Assembly: GCA_025667525.1 (NCBI GenBank)
Contig: CM046876.1
Span: forward strand, 477,916,557 to 477,980,556
Reading direction: 5' to 3'
Source of the DNA: Glebionis coronaria
Taxonomy: Eukaryota; Streptophyta; Magnoliopsida; Asterales; Asteraceae
DNA length: 64,000 bases
Each line of letters starts with the position of its first letter. Positions within the stretch are counted from its first letter, which is position 1. The translations under genes and the position numbers were made by a program. The notes beneath the pieces were generated by a model. That model was not told where the DNA came from. It did no database searches and saw only the letters and a program-made list of their open reading frames with translations. Shown here piece after piece: positions 47,099 to 59,820 of the stretch.

Positions 47099-50000
47099 TG
47101 TGACACCCCTAAATCAGGTTTGTAGCGGAATAGTAATTGGGTGTCACGTTGCGGATCACAGAACAAATGGCATACAAAGCATTGATCATAATTACATGAT
47201 TTGAAATACAATTGATACAAATATGGTTTTAGTACAAACAGTTGAAATGTTAAATATCAGTTGTTACAAATATCTCAGTGAAAACAGATCCCCAATTATT
47301 ATGATGCTCCTAAATGATGCTTAGTCCATGCTCAAATAATCCAACTTAAGTTCCTGAGAAAAACATGCTTAAAACAGTCAACATAAAGTTGGTGAATTAT
47401 AGAGTTTTGTAAAATCATAGTTCAGGACTGTAAATTGTCCTACATAGTGTTGCACAAAGTTTGATATAAAAATCAAGTGTAGGATCTCAAATATCCCATA
47501 TAATATTTCATAAGGTTTGATAAAAATCAAGTTAAGATATATCAGTATGGTCCATGTATTAATGTACCAAATAATAAAAGGTCAAGTTTAGAACCGCAAA
47601 CATCACAAACATAGTATCGCACAAAGCCAAATACTATAAGGTAATTACATTCCCATATTGCCCGAAACTGAGACTTGACAGTTAAGTCCTCGACAACTGA
47701 GGACCCTTCGCCTTATTAAAAGGCACCCATAAAAATAATAAGTGCTGACATGTGAAACATCTGTTGTCCTGGCCTAGGCACAGTGAGCATGACTCACCCA
47801 GATGGGGACGGTCAATCCCAAATAGATCTATTTATAACATTCAGGCAATTCAAAAATTCTGACAGTTTCAGATGCACGGGTCATGCGGGTTCATCTACAA
47901 TAGGCAAATGTAATTAAGGGTAACAGTTCAGTTTGCGTCTCCTCGATCAACAATTTATTAAGTATAAATGTGGGCCACGATCTCACGATATAAAAATCAT
48001 ATAGTCAAAACAAGTTATAGCATGTCTCCCCCTCGCGGGTTAGTAAAAACATAAATAGTAGTGAAAGGCGAGGCTATGAACTCACCTGAATAGCAGTGTC
48101 CAGATAAAATCACAAATATTCCAGATGGTATGCTCACGATAAAGTTAATTACCTAAGTAATTTAAATGATCTCAGTATATGCATATACAATGCATCGATG
48201 CGTCCAGATAATTAAAGTGAATGCTTATACTTGTTTTAAATATCTTGTCGTTTATTATCCGATCCGTATGTATTTATTTATACATAGTGAGTCCTTCAAG
48301 TTTCAACGATTCACATTAAAAACCTTAAAGTTTATTTAATGTATAAAACTTTAGTTAAATTGCACCAACGTCCTCAAGTTTATAAGTTTAGCCGAATAAA
48401 CCCCTAGGTTATGAGTTTAAGGAAATGACGGTTTTAGTCCTTTTGGTTTAGGGTTTCTTTTATAGTTTTAATTAACTAATTAATAAAAGAGCTAGGGCTT
48501 ATTAATATTTCGGCATATGGAAAAACAAGTCCTCCACATTTTTAATCATGTAACACTTTCGGTTCATGCCATAAATAGTCCCTAGGGTTTCTATAGCTTT
48601 CGGCTTGTGTCCAAAACAGCCCCTAGGGTTTGTCTAGGGTTTATTAAACTTTGCAAGTTGGTAAAAGGGGTCCCTAGGGTTACTACTATGTTTCGGCAAA
48701 GGCAAAAAGGGGTCCCTAGGTTCCTATTTATGTTACACAAAGAACCCTAACTTAGTAATAATTACATTTAAGTCCTTGTTGTTAATTTTGGAGTTTCGTA
48801 TAGTGTCAAAACACTACCCTCAACTCACGTCATTTTACAAAATCCACCCTTATGTTTATATTTTTGGGACGTAAGTTTTTATACTTGTTCATTTAGATCC
48901 CTTAACTTAATAAAATTACTAAATTAACCCGAAAGTATTATTTTTACTACTTTTAGTCCGAAAACTTATAGATCTACTATTTTAACCCCAAACTTCATAG
49001 ATCTATCATTTTAAATCCATAACACTTATAGATCTTATTTTTAAATCCAAAGGTTTGTGAAATCATATTTTTCACACTATAAGTTTTATAAAACCTTATT
49101 TAATAAAAAGAAGTTTATTTTAGTCAAGCTTATTATAGTGGCTTAAAACTAAATCATATAAGGAAAAATAGTGAGCTTATAGATCTAAGGCAACTAGTTA
49201 TAGATCTAGTATTTCTAGGTTTATCTAAATATTACAATATTAACATATATTGAACCATTAGGGTTTAAAACCCCACGTCTAATATATGCATGCTTATGTT
49301 ATTCATATTTTTCTAGTTTAACTAGTTCATAAGGTTATGTTCATCATGGTTATCAAGATTTTACATCATCTTAACACACAACCCATTTTAAGCCGTGACC
49401 CATATAGGATCTAGGGTTTCATATTTTTGTTTCAACATCAAGTTTTACTAGTAATAATCATGTGTATGTTCATGTGTATGAAAAATAAGTATATTGAAAG
49501 ATAGGTTTTAAGTTACTTACTTTTTTAGGTAGATCTAGGAATGAACAAATGAATAAGTTGTGATTAGAGCTAAGTTTCAAAAATGGTGAACTTTGTAGCC
49601 AAAATCAAGCCGTGAGCTTTACTAGGGCTTTTAGGGTGTTGTTGTTGTCTTGAAGATCAAGATACTTGTAGGAGTAACCAATGATTATTATTTATGATGC
49701 ATGAGGCATGATTTAAGGTTAGAAAATGAAGTAGTAATGTTGTTTTGGAGGATTTTGGCGAAGAACTAAATAAAGCCGTAGGTTGAGAGAGAGAATGAGG
49801 ATGATTCAAATGTTTTGTGTTTGTGTATTCCTTGTGAGATTCGGATATAACAAGCAACAAGCAGATTTGATGTATCTTGGAAGGTACTATGATATCTTAG
49901 GAAAGATATATGCTAGATATTGTTGTAAGATTTGCAAGATTTGGTGTAGGATGTCCCACATGCTTAAATTAGAAACAGGCTTTCCTTCTCATTTGTGTGT

Positions 50001-50786
50001 TTTGCCATAGGTTTACAAAGGTCAAAGGGAGACAAAATTGACAATGTATAGTATTTGTGTATGGTGAAATAGTGTTGTGTAAGTATGGCATAGTATGCAT
50101 GTGTAAGAAAGTATAGCAAGTTGTATGGTTCCTTGTAAGTATATTATGCATTTGTTGAGTTATAGGTATTTTTTTTGTTGAAGCTTTAGGTAATTTAGTG
50201 GAAGTATATAATGAATATATCATTATAAGTATTTTACTTGAATAAAGTAAATAAATGTCAATGTAAAATAATGTACATTGTTTTAAAGTGTTAGGTGCTT
50301 ATTCCTATTATGAAATATATGTAAATATATACATATAAAACAAGTTTAAGTACTTAATAATTTAACTAAATAAAGTTTCATTTTATCTCAAAATAGTGTA
50401 CTGAGGTGATGAGTCTTTTATTCATTTAGGTGGCCAGTCAGTTGCTGGAGTAGTCAATTATGACTAAGAGTTCATATAAATATAAAAATAAATATGAAAG
50501 GTGGCATGACAAAGGTATATGATTAATATTAAGTCATATAAAAGTGGAATTATATAGATCCCAAAAATAAAGGGTACAACAGTTGACAGAGTCAATAAGG
50601 TAAAAGTGTGTATATAATATTTAGTTAAAATACTTCACCATTTTTATATACTAAAATCATGATTTTTTACGCAATAAGTCTTGTGTTGATATATTATGAA
50701 AGTGATCCGTAAAAAATATTATATGATGAACGATAATAATAATAAAGCCGGTGACGTGTCAAAAGCCCAAATTTTGGGGTTTTACA
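47099..50786 (-). repeat. Element C, 3' LTR (3688 bp)
   Basis: On the minus strand it starts TGTAAAACCCC and ends GGTGTCACA. 47099-49178 matches 55531-57639. 48406-48725 holds several CCCTAGG/CCCTAGGG palindromes spaced by short repeats. Short open frames (75 and 84 codons near 49783-50223) are not conserved coding. Confidence 0.9.
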
Positions 50787-50822
50787 GCACCTACCCGTTA
50801 TTTTAGCTTTGTCCTCAAAGCT
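50787..50822 (-). other. Element C polypurine side and stem-loop
   Basis: Reading the minus strand, AGCTTTG (50822-50816), loop AGGA and CAAAGCT (50811-50805) form a perfect 7-bp stem. Then comes AAAATAACGGGTAGGTGC and the LTR start TGTAAAACC. Confidence 0.8.
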
Positions 50823-51718
50823 TAAGATGAAGTTACTCGTCCAAGGAACAAGTGAGGACACTTTTTCTAGGACGTGTAATCTTGTGAATTTAAGTTTAGA
50901 CTCATAGGTGATATTTAGGATGTAGTTATTGATCGTATGCTTCCGATGTGTACATTCTAATAAACAAGGTAACTTGTCTTTTATGTTTTGATAATTTACA
51001 CATTTGGTCCTTCTATTTTTGTAATGTGACCCTTAGGGCACAATTAGTTTTTCCAATGAAAATAACTTAGGGCTCAAAATAAGTTTCAAAAGTGGCAAAA
51101 TTAACCTCTAGGGTTTTTAATTCGTGTTAAATCAACTATGGATTATTTCAAGTTTGTTCATGTCTACGTTTAGCCCTTAAGAATTTGTAAAAGGTTCATT
51201 AAATCATATTCAAGTTCTAATAAGTTTACAAAGTGGATAGAATAGGACAAGTTCGTTTTAAGTCTTGGTTTTTATTTAAGTGGGCTTCCCGATATACTTC
51301 TAGCCTGTGGAAAGCAAACATTAGTTTGAATCCAAAGCTTCACTCAGTGAAATGGCTAGGATTATTGTTGATAGTGATTGGGTAGGAAGTTGCAAAGAAT
51401 CTGCTTCATTTGTGGCTGAGCTGGGGCATAAGTTGCGTAGAGAAGAAGTACTTCAAATGATGGAAATAAAAGAAGAGACCAAGAATAAAGAAGTGTGCAT
51501 TCCTGGTGAGATGCTGAAAGGGTCATGCATCTACTGTTGTTGGTTCAAAATTTGCACAAATTTCAACTTCTAAAAGGAGGAAGTCATTCATTTCAAGGCT
51601 TGTTAGATAATGGTATTGTCGAACTAATTGGATCCGAAGAGGAAGAATATTGTCCAAAAGTATGGGACATCGATTATCTCTTTCTGGGGGGGTGACAAAC
51701 ATAGCCCTACAAAATACA
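50823..51718 (-). other. Element C internal sequence, unassigned
   Basis: No motif I can name on either strand. A 73-codon plus-strand frame at 51352-51573 looks random with respect to element coding. Confidence 0.45.
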
Positions 51719-51934
51719 CCCGTTGTGAGTTGGGCATGTCTTTTATGCTTGGGTTTGTTTTCCTCGTCGATTTGAGAAATGCGAGCTTAGAAGATAAGGC
51801 ATCCTCTTACCAAGTATTTCCGGGCTTCGATACAAGAAATGACACTAAGTCTAGTGTCGATAAAGTCTGTGTTATCGTCGCCTCAAATGATCGAGGTTTC
51901 ATTTCCTCATGGCAGATGAAACAACTTTATTTTC
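51719..51934 (-). pseudogene. Ty3/gypsy pol remnant of element C (protease-RT linker)
   Basis: On the minus strand the frame reads SVISCIEARKYLVRGCLIF, then a stop, then ARISQIDEE. Tekay/Del-type gypsy polyproteins have ISCLKARKYL-x-x-GC-x-AFLAHV between protease and reverse transcriptase, so the match is good over about 35 residues. Its upstream (N-terminal) side is cut at 51935 by LTR-like sequence. Confidence 0.55.
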
Positions 51935-54729
51935 TGTGACACCCAAAAGGGGTCAAATGAAACGGAAGTCGAAACCTCAAAAAGGGTTTTAAATGCAGCG
52001 GAAATGGACACCCGAAAAAGGGTTTAAAATGCAGCGGAAGTAGTATTTGGGTTAAGGATAAGCCAAAAGTCAAGAGCACAATGCTTTGATCTAAGAGAGA
52101 TGAACACAAATCTTTATATGTTTCTGGGTGAGGATGTAATGACATCAATATAAGTTATCTTAAGGATAAGATATTACTGGAGGAATTCGCGAGTCAAAAA
52201 GGATTACATTCCATAACTGGATAAAATAACATCAATTATGAGTCATGTCGAATATATTTAAGCTCATGTGATTATAAATTTCTATTGACATCGATAAGCG
52301 TCCTCATCCATGTAAGGTAAAATTTATAACTCCATTCGGTGACCTATGATTTCTTTATTCAAACGAAAAAGCGTCCCAATTCGTTTCAATAAGGATTTCA
52401 TAGCCCACCTTACCTAAATATTTCCGGCAAGGCTTATTATTTAGAATAAATATAATATCTAAGATAATAGATATTATTAAGATACTTTACAGCCCGTTTG
52501 CTTATAACCTTCGTGTTCAGACGTCCCATAACATCTTAATACGAAATTATAAATAAACTTCTGGTCCGGTGGCTTAAGATTTCACTCTTAGACGTCCCAT
52601 CACGTCTTGAGAGGAAATCATCATTAACTTAGGATCAAGAGACTCAGGTCCCATATGTATAATATAAGACCATAAGTACCTTGATTTTGAGTTCCACTAC
52701 ATCATTTAAAGATGCAAACTTATCCAAATAATACCACGTGAAAACACTAAAAGCAAACGTGTATAAGTCGTTAATAAGTCGTGTTTCGTAGATATACGTA
52801 CAAAATTATAAGTGAGAGAAAAATAAGTGTTGACGCGCGATAACGTGCGCAAGAATATGTATCAAACAAGGAACTCAAATATACAATATAATGATATATT
52901 ACAATCATAAGTATAGGCATTGTATCATATTGTTCCTTCTAGTACGGTATATATACATATATACACATAACAGCAAGTTCAAACATCTAATAAAATGTAG
53001 TACATGGGATAATGCTCCCTAGTCTGTTTTTAAATATTCCAGTATGTACGGTTGTTGTAATCCGTTCTTATTATGTGGCCAGACAGTTTTCCAAGTAGTC
53101 AAAATAGACTAACCGGTTTATAGTTATCAATTAATTATAAGCAATAATCAGCGTATATGAAATGATTAGCGTATAAGCTTAAGCTTGATACAAAATCAAT
53201 CATGGAGGATTTTAAAAATCTTAGTATAAGATTTTCAGGATTTATTTGGATTTCATTATAATACCAACTCGTTTTTAGGCAATTCATTTATGTTACTGTA
53301 TTTTAGTTAAATACATCGTTGTACAAGTATTAATAACTTTCATTTAAATTTGTTATTAATAATATCATTTAAGTAAAAGTATTTTACTTACCATTGTTGT
53401 ATTTTACTTTTATAATTTATGTACATTAAATTTCATAATTTCTATGAACAGTTATAAAAGTAACAACACTTTATTACATTTAATTTAATGTCCCCAGAGT
53501 TTTCGCAAGTTAAATAACAACCCTTTGTTTACAAGTTTCAGAAAATGATGGTTCTAGTCCATTTAGTTTAGGATTCGCTCAAATTTTAATTCATTAAATG
53601 AAATAAGGGGTCTAGGGTTTGTTTAAGTTTCGGTTATTGGCAAAACAAGTCCCTCCTTGTTTTACTAGATGTACACTTTCTTGTTCTTAACAGTTTTAGT
53701 CCTTAGTGTTTAATAAGTCACAAATGGCATTTATTACTCCCTAGACTTTCAAATATTTACAATATTAGTCCTTGTAATTACTGTTTTATCAAAACAAGTT
53801 TCAATGTCACGGTTTTAATCCATGAGTTTAATGAACTGACATTTTTAGTCCAAAAGTTTTTTTTTAATAAGATATATTTTTGGCATAAAAACTTTGTTTA
53901 AGTATAATATCACTAAGTGGGCTTATTAAATGTGCCAAAAGAGCTAATAGGCTTCCCAAACCCTTATTGAGCTTACAAGATCCATTAACAATTTTTGTGA
54001 GCTAAGGATTTCTTAATGGGCCTAATTACATTTTTAGATCCATTAATATTACAAGTTTTACTACATAGGTCCATAGGACAATAAATGGGCCTAATGGGCT
54101 TCCTAATGGACCTAAACATATTTTAGTCAGTTAATAATACTTAACCATTTATCTAGGTGTGAAGTTTATGAAACCTTACAAGCTTATTATTGGTTTGTAA
54201 AGATTAAGTCTAGATCTCAAAATAGAGAGTAAAAACCTACAATATGTTTTATTTCCGGGTTTTAAATGAAATCCAAGTTGGTTACAAGTTTGTATTTTAA
54301 GCCTTACAGTATTTCAAGATAAAGTTCAATCTTGTTTTATGTTTACATTTAATTTACGAGGTCCCAAAAATTTAAGATTTATGGTTTATTATAAGTTCAC
54401 AAGTTTATTACAAGTTCAAAAATAAATCAGATAGCCCAAGCTATATTTCTTTTCCATGTGTTTTCATTATGAAATCTAGGTTTAAAAAGTAATTTTAAAG
54501 TCCATACATAAGATCTAGGTTTTTACAAGTTTGTTATAAGTTCAACAGGATTTAATCAAGATCTAAAAAAAAAATCTAATTTTAGATTTTTCCCAGATAT
54601 ATAAAAGTCTAGTTAAGTTTACCAAAGACATGGTAAGGATTTTCAAAGACACATTAAGATTTCTAAAGGAAAAAAAATCTAATTTGAATTTTTCCAAAAT
54701 TTAATTAAGTTCTTCCAAAATACAATTAT
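51935..54729 (-). repeat. LTR-like sequence nested in element C
   Basis: At 51935 the sequence switches to TGTGACACCC and soon has GCAGCGGAA, just as the element C LTR edge does (TGTGACACC ... GCAGCGGAA at 55531). Later parts (53500-54100) repeat the same style of text as the C LTR (GTCC-TAG, AAACAAGTCC) but are not a close copy. It may be a related solo or truncated LTR; I did not find its other end. Confidence 0.4.
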
Positions 54730-54990
54730 TCAAAAAAAGATTTCCAAAATCCCTTTTAGATTTTTCTAGGATATATAAAAATCTATTTAAGATTTTCCAA
54801 GGGTTTTCCAAGATTTTCCAAAATCCCTTTTTAGATTTTACAAGATTTTCCAAAATCTATTTTAGATTTTCCAAGATTTTCCAAAATCTATTTTAGATTT
54901 TTCAAGATTTTCCAAAATCTATTTTAGATTTTCCAAGATTTATAAAAAAATCTGTTTAGATTTACCAGGATTTATAAAATCTAATTTATA
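54730..54990. repeat. 31-bp minisatellite
   Basis: Units like CCAAAATCTATTTTAGATTT plus TCCAAGATTTT recur with a spacing of 31 bp (54850, 54881, 54912), with degenerate copies on both sides. Confidence 0.8.
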
Positions 54991-55515
54991 TCTTCCAAAG
55001 ATTTCCATTTTCATATTTCCAGGGGTTTGTTATGTATTATGTTGTTTGTGGTTATAATGCATTGTTCGGGCCATCATACTTCAGAAGCCATTCTATAAAC
55101 GTTTGAGGAGCGAGGCCACTTTAAATCGTAAACCCAACCACTCAGTCAAAACGTAATATCGAGATGGAACATCTCTAGTATAAATCTCCCTACTAACATC
55201 ACATGTTTATAAGTTTAATTAAATACGTTAAGTATTTTAATATTTTAATATCTTCATAAAGATATTAAACAGTCGTAATACATAAAGTACGTAAATGGTT
55301 AGCATCTAGTACTACCATAAATATAAATGCGTAGGATAATGAATTGCATTTAAATCATATAGTTATGCATGCTCTCTATGCTAAATGCTCTCTAAGTATG
55401 TCCCCGTCAAAAACCCAGTTTTTGAAATCTAAGTTTTTGAAAATTTTGTCCGGTTATTGTTCAGTTAATAAATAAAAAAACAATTTTATTCTCGATCTGA
55501 TTCTCTATAACCATT
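54991..55515 (-). other. Element C leader region
   Basis: Non-coding sequence next to the primer site (minus strand). Nothing else recognised. Confidence 0.5.
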
Positions 55516-55527
55516 GCTCTGATACCA
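55516..55527 (-). other. Element C primer binding site
   Basis: On the minus strand TGGTATCAGAGC, complementary to initiator tRNA-Met, three bases from the LTR edge at 55531. Confidence 0.92.
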
Positions 55528-55530
55528 TTC

Positions 55531-57639
55531 TGTGACACCTCCAAATCAGGTTTGCAGCGGAATAGTAATTGGGTGTTACGTTGCGGATCACAGAACAAAT
55601 GGCATACAAAGCATTGATCATAATTACATGATTTGAAATACAATTGATACAAATATGGTTCTAGTAGAATCAGTTGAAATGTTAAATATCAGTTGTTACA
55701 AATATCCCAGTGAAAACAGATCCCCCAATTATTATGATGCTCCTAAATGATGCTCAGTCCATGCTCAAATAATCCAGCTTAATTTCCTGAGAAAAACATG
55801 CTTAAAACAGTCAACATAAAGTTGGTGAATTCATAGAGTTTTGTAAAATCATAGTTCAGGACTGTAAATTGTCTTACATAGTGTTGCACAAAGTTTGATA
55901 TACAAATCAAGTGTAGGATCTCAAATATCCCATATAATATTTCATAAGGTTTGATAAAAATCAAGTTAAGATATATCAGTATGTTCCATGTATTAATGTA
56001 CCAAATAATAAAAGGTCAAGTTTAGAACCACAAACATCACAAACATAGTATCGCACAAAGCCAACTACTATAAGGTAATTACATTCCCATATTGCCTGAA
56101 ACTGAGACTTGACAGTTAAGTCCTCGACAACTGAGGACCCTTCGCCTTATTAAAAGGCACCCATAAAAATAATAAGTGCTGACATATGAAACATTTGTTG
56201 TCCTGGCCTAGGCACAGTGAGCATGACTCACTCAGATGGTGATGGTCAATCCCAAATAGATCTATTTATAACATTCAGGCAATTCAAAAATTCTAACAGT
56301 TTCAGATGCACGGGTCATGCGGGTTCATCTACAATAGGCAAATGTAATTAAGGGTAACAGTTCAGTTTGCGTCTCCTCGATCAACAGTTTATTAAGTATA
56401 AATGTGGGGCCACGATCTAACGATATAAAAATCATATAGTCAAAACAAGTTATAGCATGTCTCCCCCTCGCGGGTTAGTAAAAACATAAATAGTAGTGAA
56501 AGGCGAGGCTATGAACTCACCTGAATAGCAGTGTCCGGATAAAATCACAAATAGTCCAGATGGTATGCTCACGATAAAGTTAATTACCTAAGTAATTTAA
56601 ATGATCTCAGTATATGCATATACAATGTATCGATGCGTCCAGATAATTAAAGTGAATGCTTATACTTGTTTTAAATATCTTGTCGTTTATTATCCGATCC
56701 GTATGTATTTATTTATACATAGTGAGTCCTTCAAGTTTCAACGATTCACATTAAAAACCTTAAAGTTTATTTAATGTATAAAACTTTAGTTAAATTGGAC
56801 CAACGTCTTCAAGTTTATAAGTTTAGCCGAATAAACCCCTAGGTTATGAGTTTAAGGAAATGACGGTTTTAGTCCTTTTGGTTTAGCGTTTCTTTTATAG
56901 TTTTAATTAACTAATTAATAAAAGAAAAAAAAAACTAATTAATAAAAGAGCTAGGGTTTATTAATCTTTCGGCATATGGCAAAAGAAGTCCTCCACATTT
57001 TTAATCATGTAACACTTTCGGTTCTTGCCGTAAATAGTCCCTAGGGTTTCTATAGCTTTCGGCTTGTGTCCAAAACAGCCCCTAGGGTTTGTCTAGGGTT
57101 TATTAAACTTTGCAAGTTGGCAAAAGGGGTCCCTAGGGTTACTACTATGTTTCGGCAAAGGCAAAAAGGGGTCCCTAGGTTCCTATTTATGTTACACAAA
57201 CTACCCTAACTTAGTAATAATTACATTTAAGTCCTTGTTGTTAATTTTGTAGTTTCGTATAGTGTCAAAACACTACCCTCAACTCACGTCATTTTACAAA
57301 ATCCACCCTTATGTTTATATTTTTGGGACGTGAGTTTTTATACTTGTTCATTTAGATCCCTTAACTTAATAAATTACTAAATTAACCCGAAAGTATTATT
57401 TTTACTACTTTTAGTCCGAAAACTTATAGATCTACTATTTTAACCCCAAACTTCATAGATCTATCATTTTAAATCCATAACACTTATAGATCTTATTTTT
57501 AAATCCAAAGGTTTGTGAAATCATATTTTTCACACTATAAGTTTTATAAAACCTTATTTAATAAAAAGAAGTTTATTTTTGGCAAGCTTATTATAGTGGC
57601 TTAAAACTAAATCCTATAAGGCAAAAATAGTGAGCTTAT
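55531..57639 (-). repeat. Element C, 5' LTR (part)
   Basis: Matches 47099-49178 almost throughout, with a small A-run/direct-repeat insertion near 56922-56950. It breaks off at GAGCTTAT where element D starts; the rest should lie beyond element D, outside the window. Confidence 0.92.
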
Positions 57640-58143
57640 TGATAGGTGTGTAAACACCCATCTTTTCTTCCACTTAACTACAATAATAACCGGACCAAAA
57701 CGTGTATTTTATGTCTTTTATGTCAGAATTATGCGTGGTTTGTGTTTTTGTTGTGATTTAGGATGAAAAGGTGAAAAGTGGAGAAAACACGAACATTCAC
57801 GGGCATTTACGGACTTTTATTGAAGAAAAGGATGAAAGACGAAGTCAAGAAGTCAAGAGTGCAAAAAGAACAGAAGTCCACGACCAATTCTGAAGATTTA
57901 TCGAAGAAAAAGTCAAAAGACGGAAGTCTATCAAAAGTCGAAGAATTCAAGTCTATTTTATTGAAGAATTTAAAGACGAGTTCAAAAGAAATCCCGAAGT
58001 CAAAAGTCCCTTAAGTCCAAGATTAAAGAAGGATTAGAAGAAAAGGACTAAGTACGCAATTAATGAAGATTAGAAGAAGGAGGGACTTAATTATGCAATT
58101 AAGAGAAAAGGAAAGAGGGGAGGAAGCTTCCTTAATCCTCCCC

Positions 58144-58151
58144 TATAAATA
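58144..58151 (+). promoter_or_regulatory. Putative TATA box of the element D LTR
   Basis: TATAAATA preceded by CTCCCC; transcription would then begin near 58175 and include the hairpin array. Confidence 0.6.
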
Positions 58152-58599
58152 GATTAGGATGTTTATTTTTCACTCTTGTTGGCTAAGATGACAATTAGTC
58201 TTCCACCATTTTAAATACTTGTCATTTACTTTTCATGTCATTTAAATTCATGTTATGCACCTTAATTACCATTTAATTCCAAGTAAGTTTTCATTTTAAT
58301 TCTTGTCAAATCTTTATTTTATCTTTTCAATCTCTTATCTACATTTCTTATTCTTTGATTCATGTGTTTATGTTATGTTCATGTTTATGCTTTTATTTTG
58401 ATCTTAATGGTTTTTGATTATTGTGGTTAAAGTTGTTTGATTTCGTGTTTTAGATTGCTTGTTGATGTTTATTTGTTAAATCGTTACTGTTATTATTTAT
58501 ACTTGTGTTTGATTTTGGTTACTTTGTGTTTATATCTGCTACTGTATCTATCTCCTTGTTCTTCGGGGGTTTTTGCTTTGTTTCTGATATTTCCAGGAG

Positions 58600-59075
58600 A
58601 AGTTCCGAACCAAAGAAGGAGGGAAGAGCTCATTCGGAACTCCCAAAGTTCCGAATCAAGGTTTCATCCGGAACTCCAAAAGTTCCGAACCGAGCTTGTT
58701 CATCCGGAACTTTCAAAGTTCCGGACGAAGTTAAAACTTCCGAACCAAAGGGATTCATTCGGAACTCCAAACTTCCGAACCAAAGGTTTCATTCGGAACT
58801 TTTCAAAAGTTCCGAATCAACTTAAAGTTCCGAATCAAGGAACAAAGTTCCGAATAAAGGCTTTTCATTCGGAAGTCATAAACTTCCGAGTCAAGGTTGT
58901 TCATTCGGAACTTCCAAAAGTTCCGGATCAAGGGTCATCTTCCGACTCAAGGAAGGTTCATTCGGAAGTTCAAAACTTCCGAATCAAGAGCTTCATCCGG
59001 AAACTTCCGAATCAAGGGGTGACCTAAAAGTTCCGAATCAAGGCAGATTTTACAAGTTCCAAGTCAGTAAGTTCC
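58600..59075 (+). repeat. TTCCGAA hairpin array in the element D LTR
   Basis: About sixteen copies of AAGTTCCGAATCAAGG-like units alternate with the inverse CATTCGGAACTT, so neighbouring units form hairpins. The best, 58791-58817, has 13-bp perfect arms around one base. Spacing is irregular (about 18-37 bp). Reading frames across it (196 and 106 codons) are repeat-driven and not counted as genes. Confidence 0.85.
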
Positions 59076-59587
59076 GAACGAAGAATTGTTTTGGATAGGT
59101 GACATATTCAGACCAATTTGTTCCGGATCAAGGATTTTGGTAATATTCCAAGTGAAGAAGAATCATTTCAACCAAAGGTGACATTTAGGACGAGTGATTG
59201 TTCCAAACGAAGGTTTATTCCAAATGAGCTGTATTCAGGTTCTATTTAGCTTTTGTCTTTGATTTTTATCTTCAAGCTTTATTTTTCCTGCCTTTTATTT
59301 AATTTCACTTCTAGATTACTTGCCTTAGTTTTAGTAGCACTTTAAGTTTGCCTTAGATAGATTTATATTCACGTAATTTACTTTAGTACCTTTAATTTTA
59401 GCCTCGTTTTTTAATACTTGCACTTTTACTTTAATTGTTTTGCACCTTTTAATTTTGAAACACTACAACGACACATCTTTGATTCCACCAAAATAAAACG
59501 AAGTCACATAGAGAGCTAAGATCAATTCGATTAGACCAACACACAACGAACTTAATTTTTCTTACTAGGTAAAACCTGTGTATCAAA

Positions 59588-59602
59588 TGGCGCCGCTGCC
59601 GG
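59588..59602 (+). other. Element D primer binding site (tRNA-Asp type)
   Basis: TGGCGCCGCTGCCGG lies two bases after the LTR end; it is like the Athila site at 23395. Confidence 0.88.
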
Positions 59603-59820
59603 CTCTTTTCGTTAAGATCAACAGTTTTCTGTGCTAGACACGTTGCTTTTTGGGATCCGTTTACTTGTGAACGTTACTTTTCTTGCCTAAAAAAAAAAAA
59701 AAAAAATTCCAAAAAAACCATAAAAATTAAAAATTTCAAAAATACAAAAAGATTTTATCTTTCTTGTGTATATATATTGTCTTTGTGTTTGGTTTTGTTT
59801 TCTTTTACATTTTCAGGTGT

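Larger units (their letters stand above)
47099..57639 (-). mobile_element. Element C: long-LTR Ty3/gypsy element, minus strand, right end beyond window
   Basis: Its 3' LTR is 47099-50786, and part of its 5' LTR is 55531-57639. The primer site (GCTCTGATACCA on +, 55516-55527) and polypurine side (50787-50804) show minus-strand orientation. The internal region is about 4.7 kb with only a pol remnant, so this is a LARD-like or decayed copy. Element D interrupts the 5' LTR at 57640. By eye the shared LTR part differs by about 2 percent, older than the Athila insertion. TCAAC (47094-47098) is the predicted target copy. Confidence 0.92.
57640..59585 (+). repeat. Element D 5' LTR (1946 bp)
   Basis: Short inverted ends TGATA/TATCA. 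TATAAATA at 58144-58151 is the likely TATA box. A hairpin-rich repeat array lies at 58600-59075. The LTR borders rest on the primer site and on the insertion point in element C, since the 3' LTR is not in the window. Confidence 0.85.

Noticed and set aside
51352..51573. 73-codon plus-strand frame in element C
   Set aside because: Runs against the element's coding direction and has no recognised domain.
54730..54990. CRISPR-like array (31-bp spaced repeats)
   Set aside because: No unique spacers; it is a simple tandem minisatellite in a plant element.
58437..59027. 196-codon open frame in the element D LTR
   Set aside because: It runs across the TTCCGAA repeat array; peptides repeat FRT/PNQ motifs in several frames at once, so it is repeat-driven.
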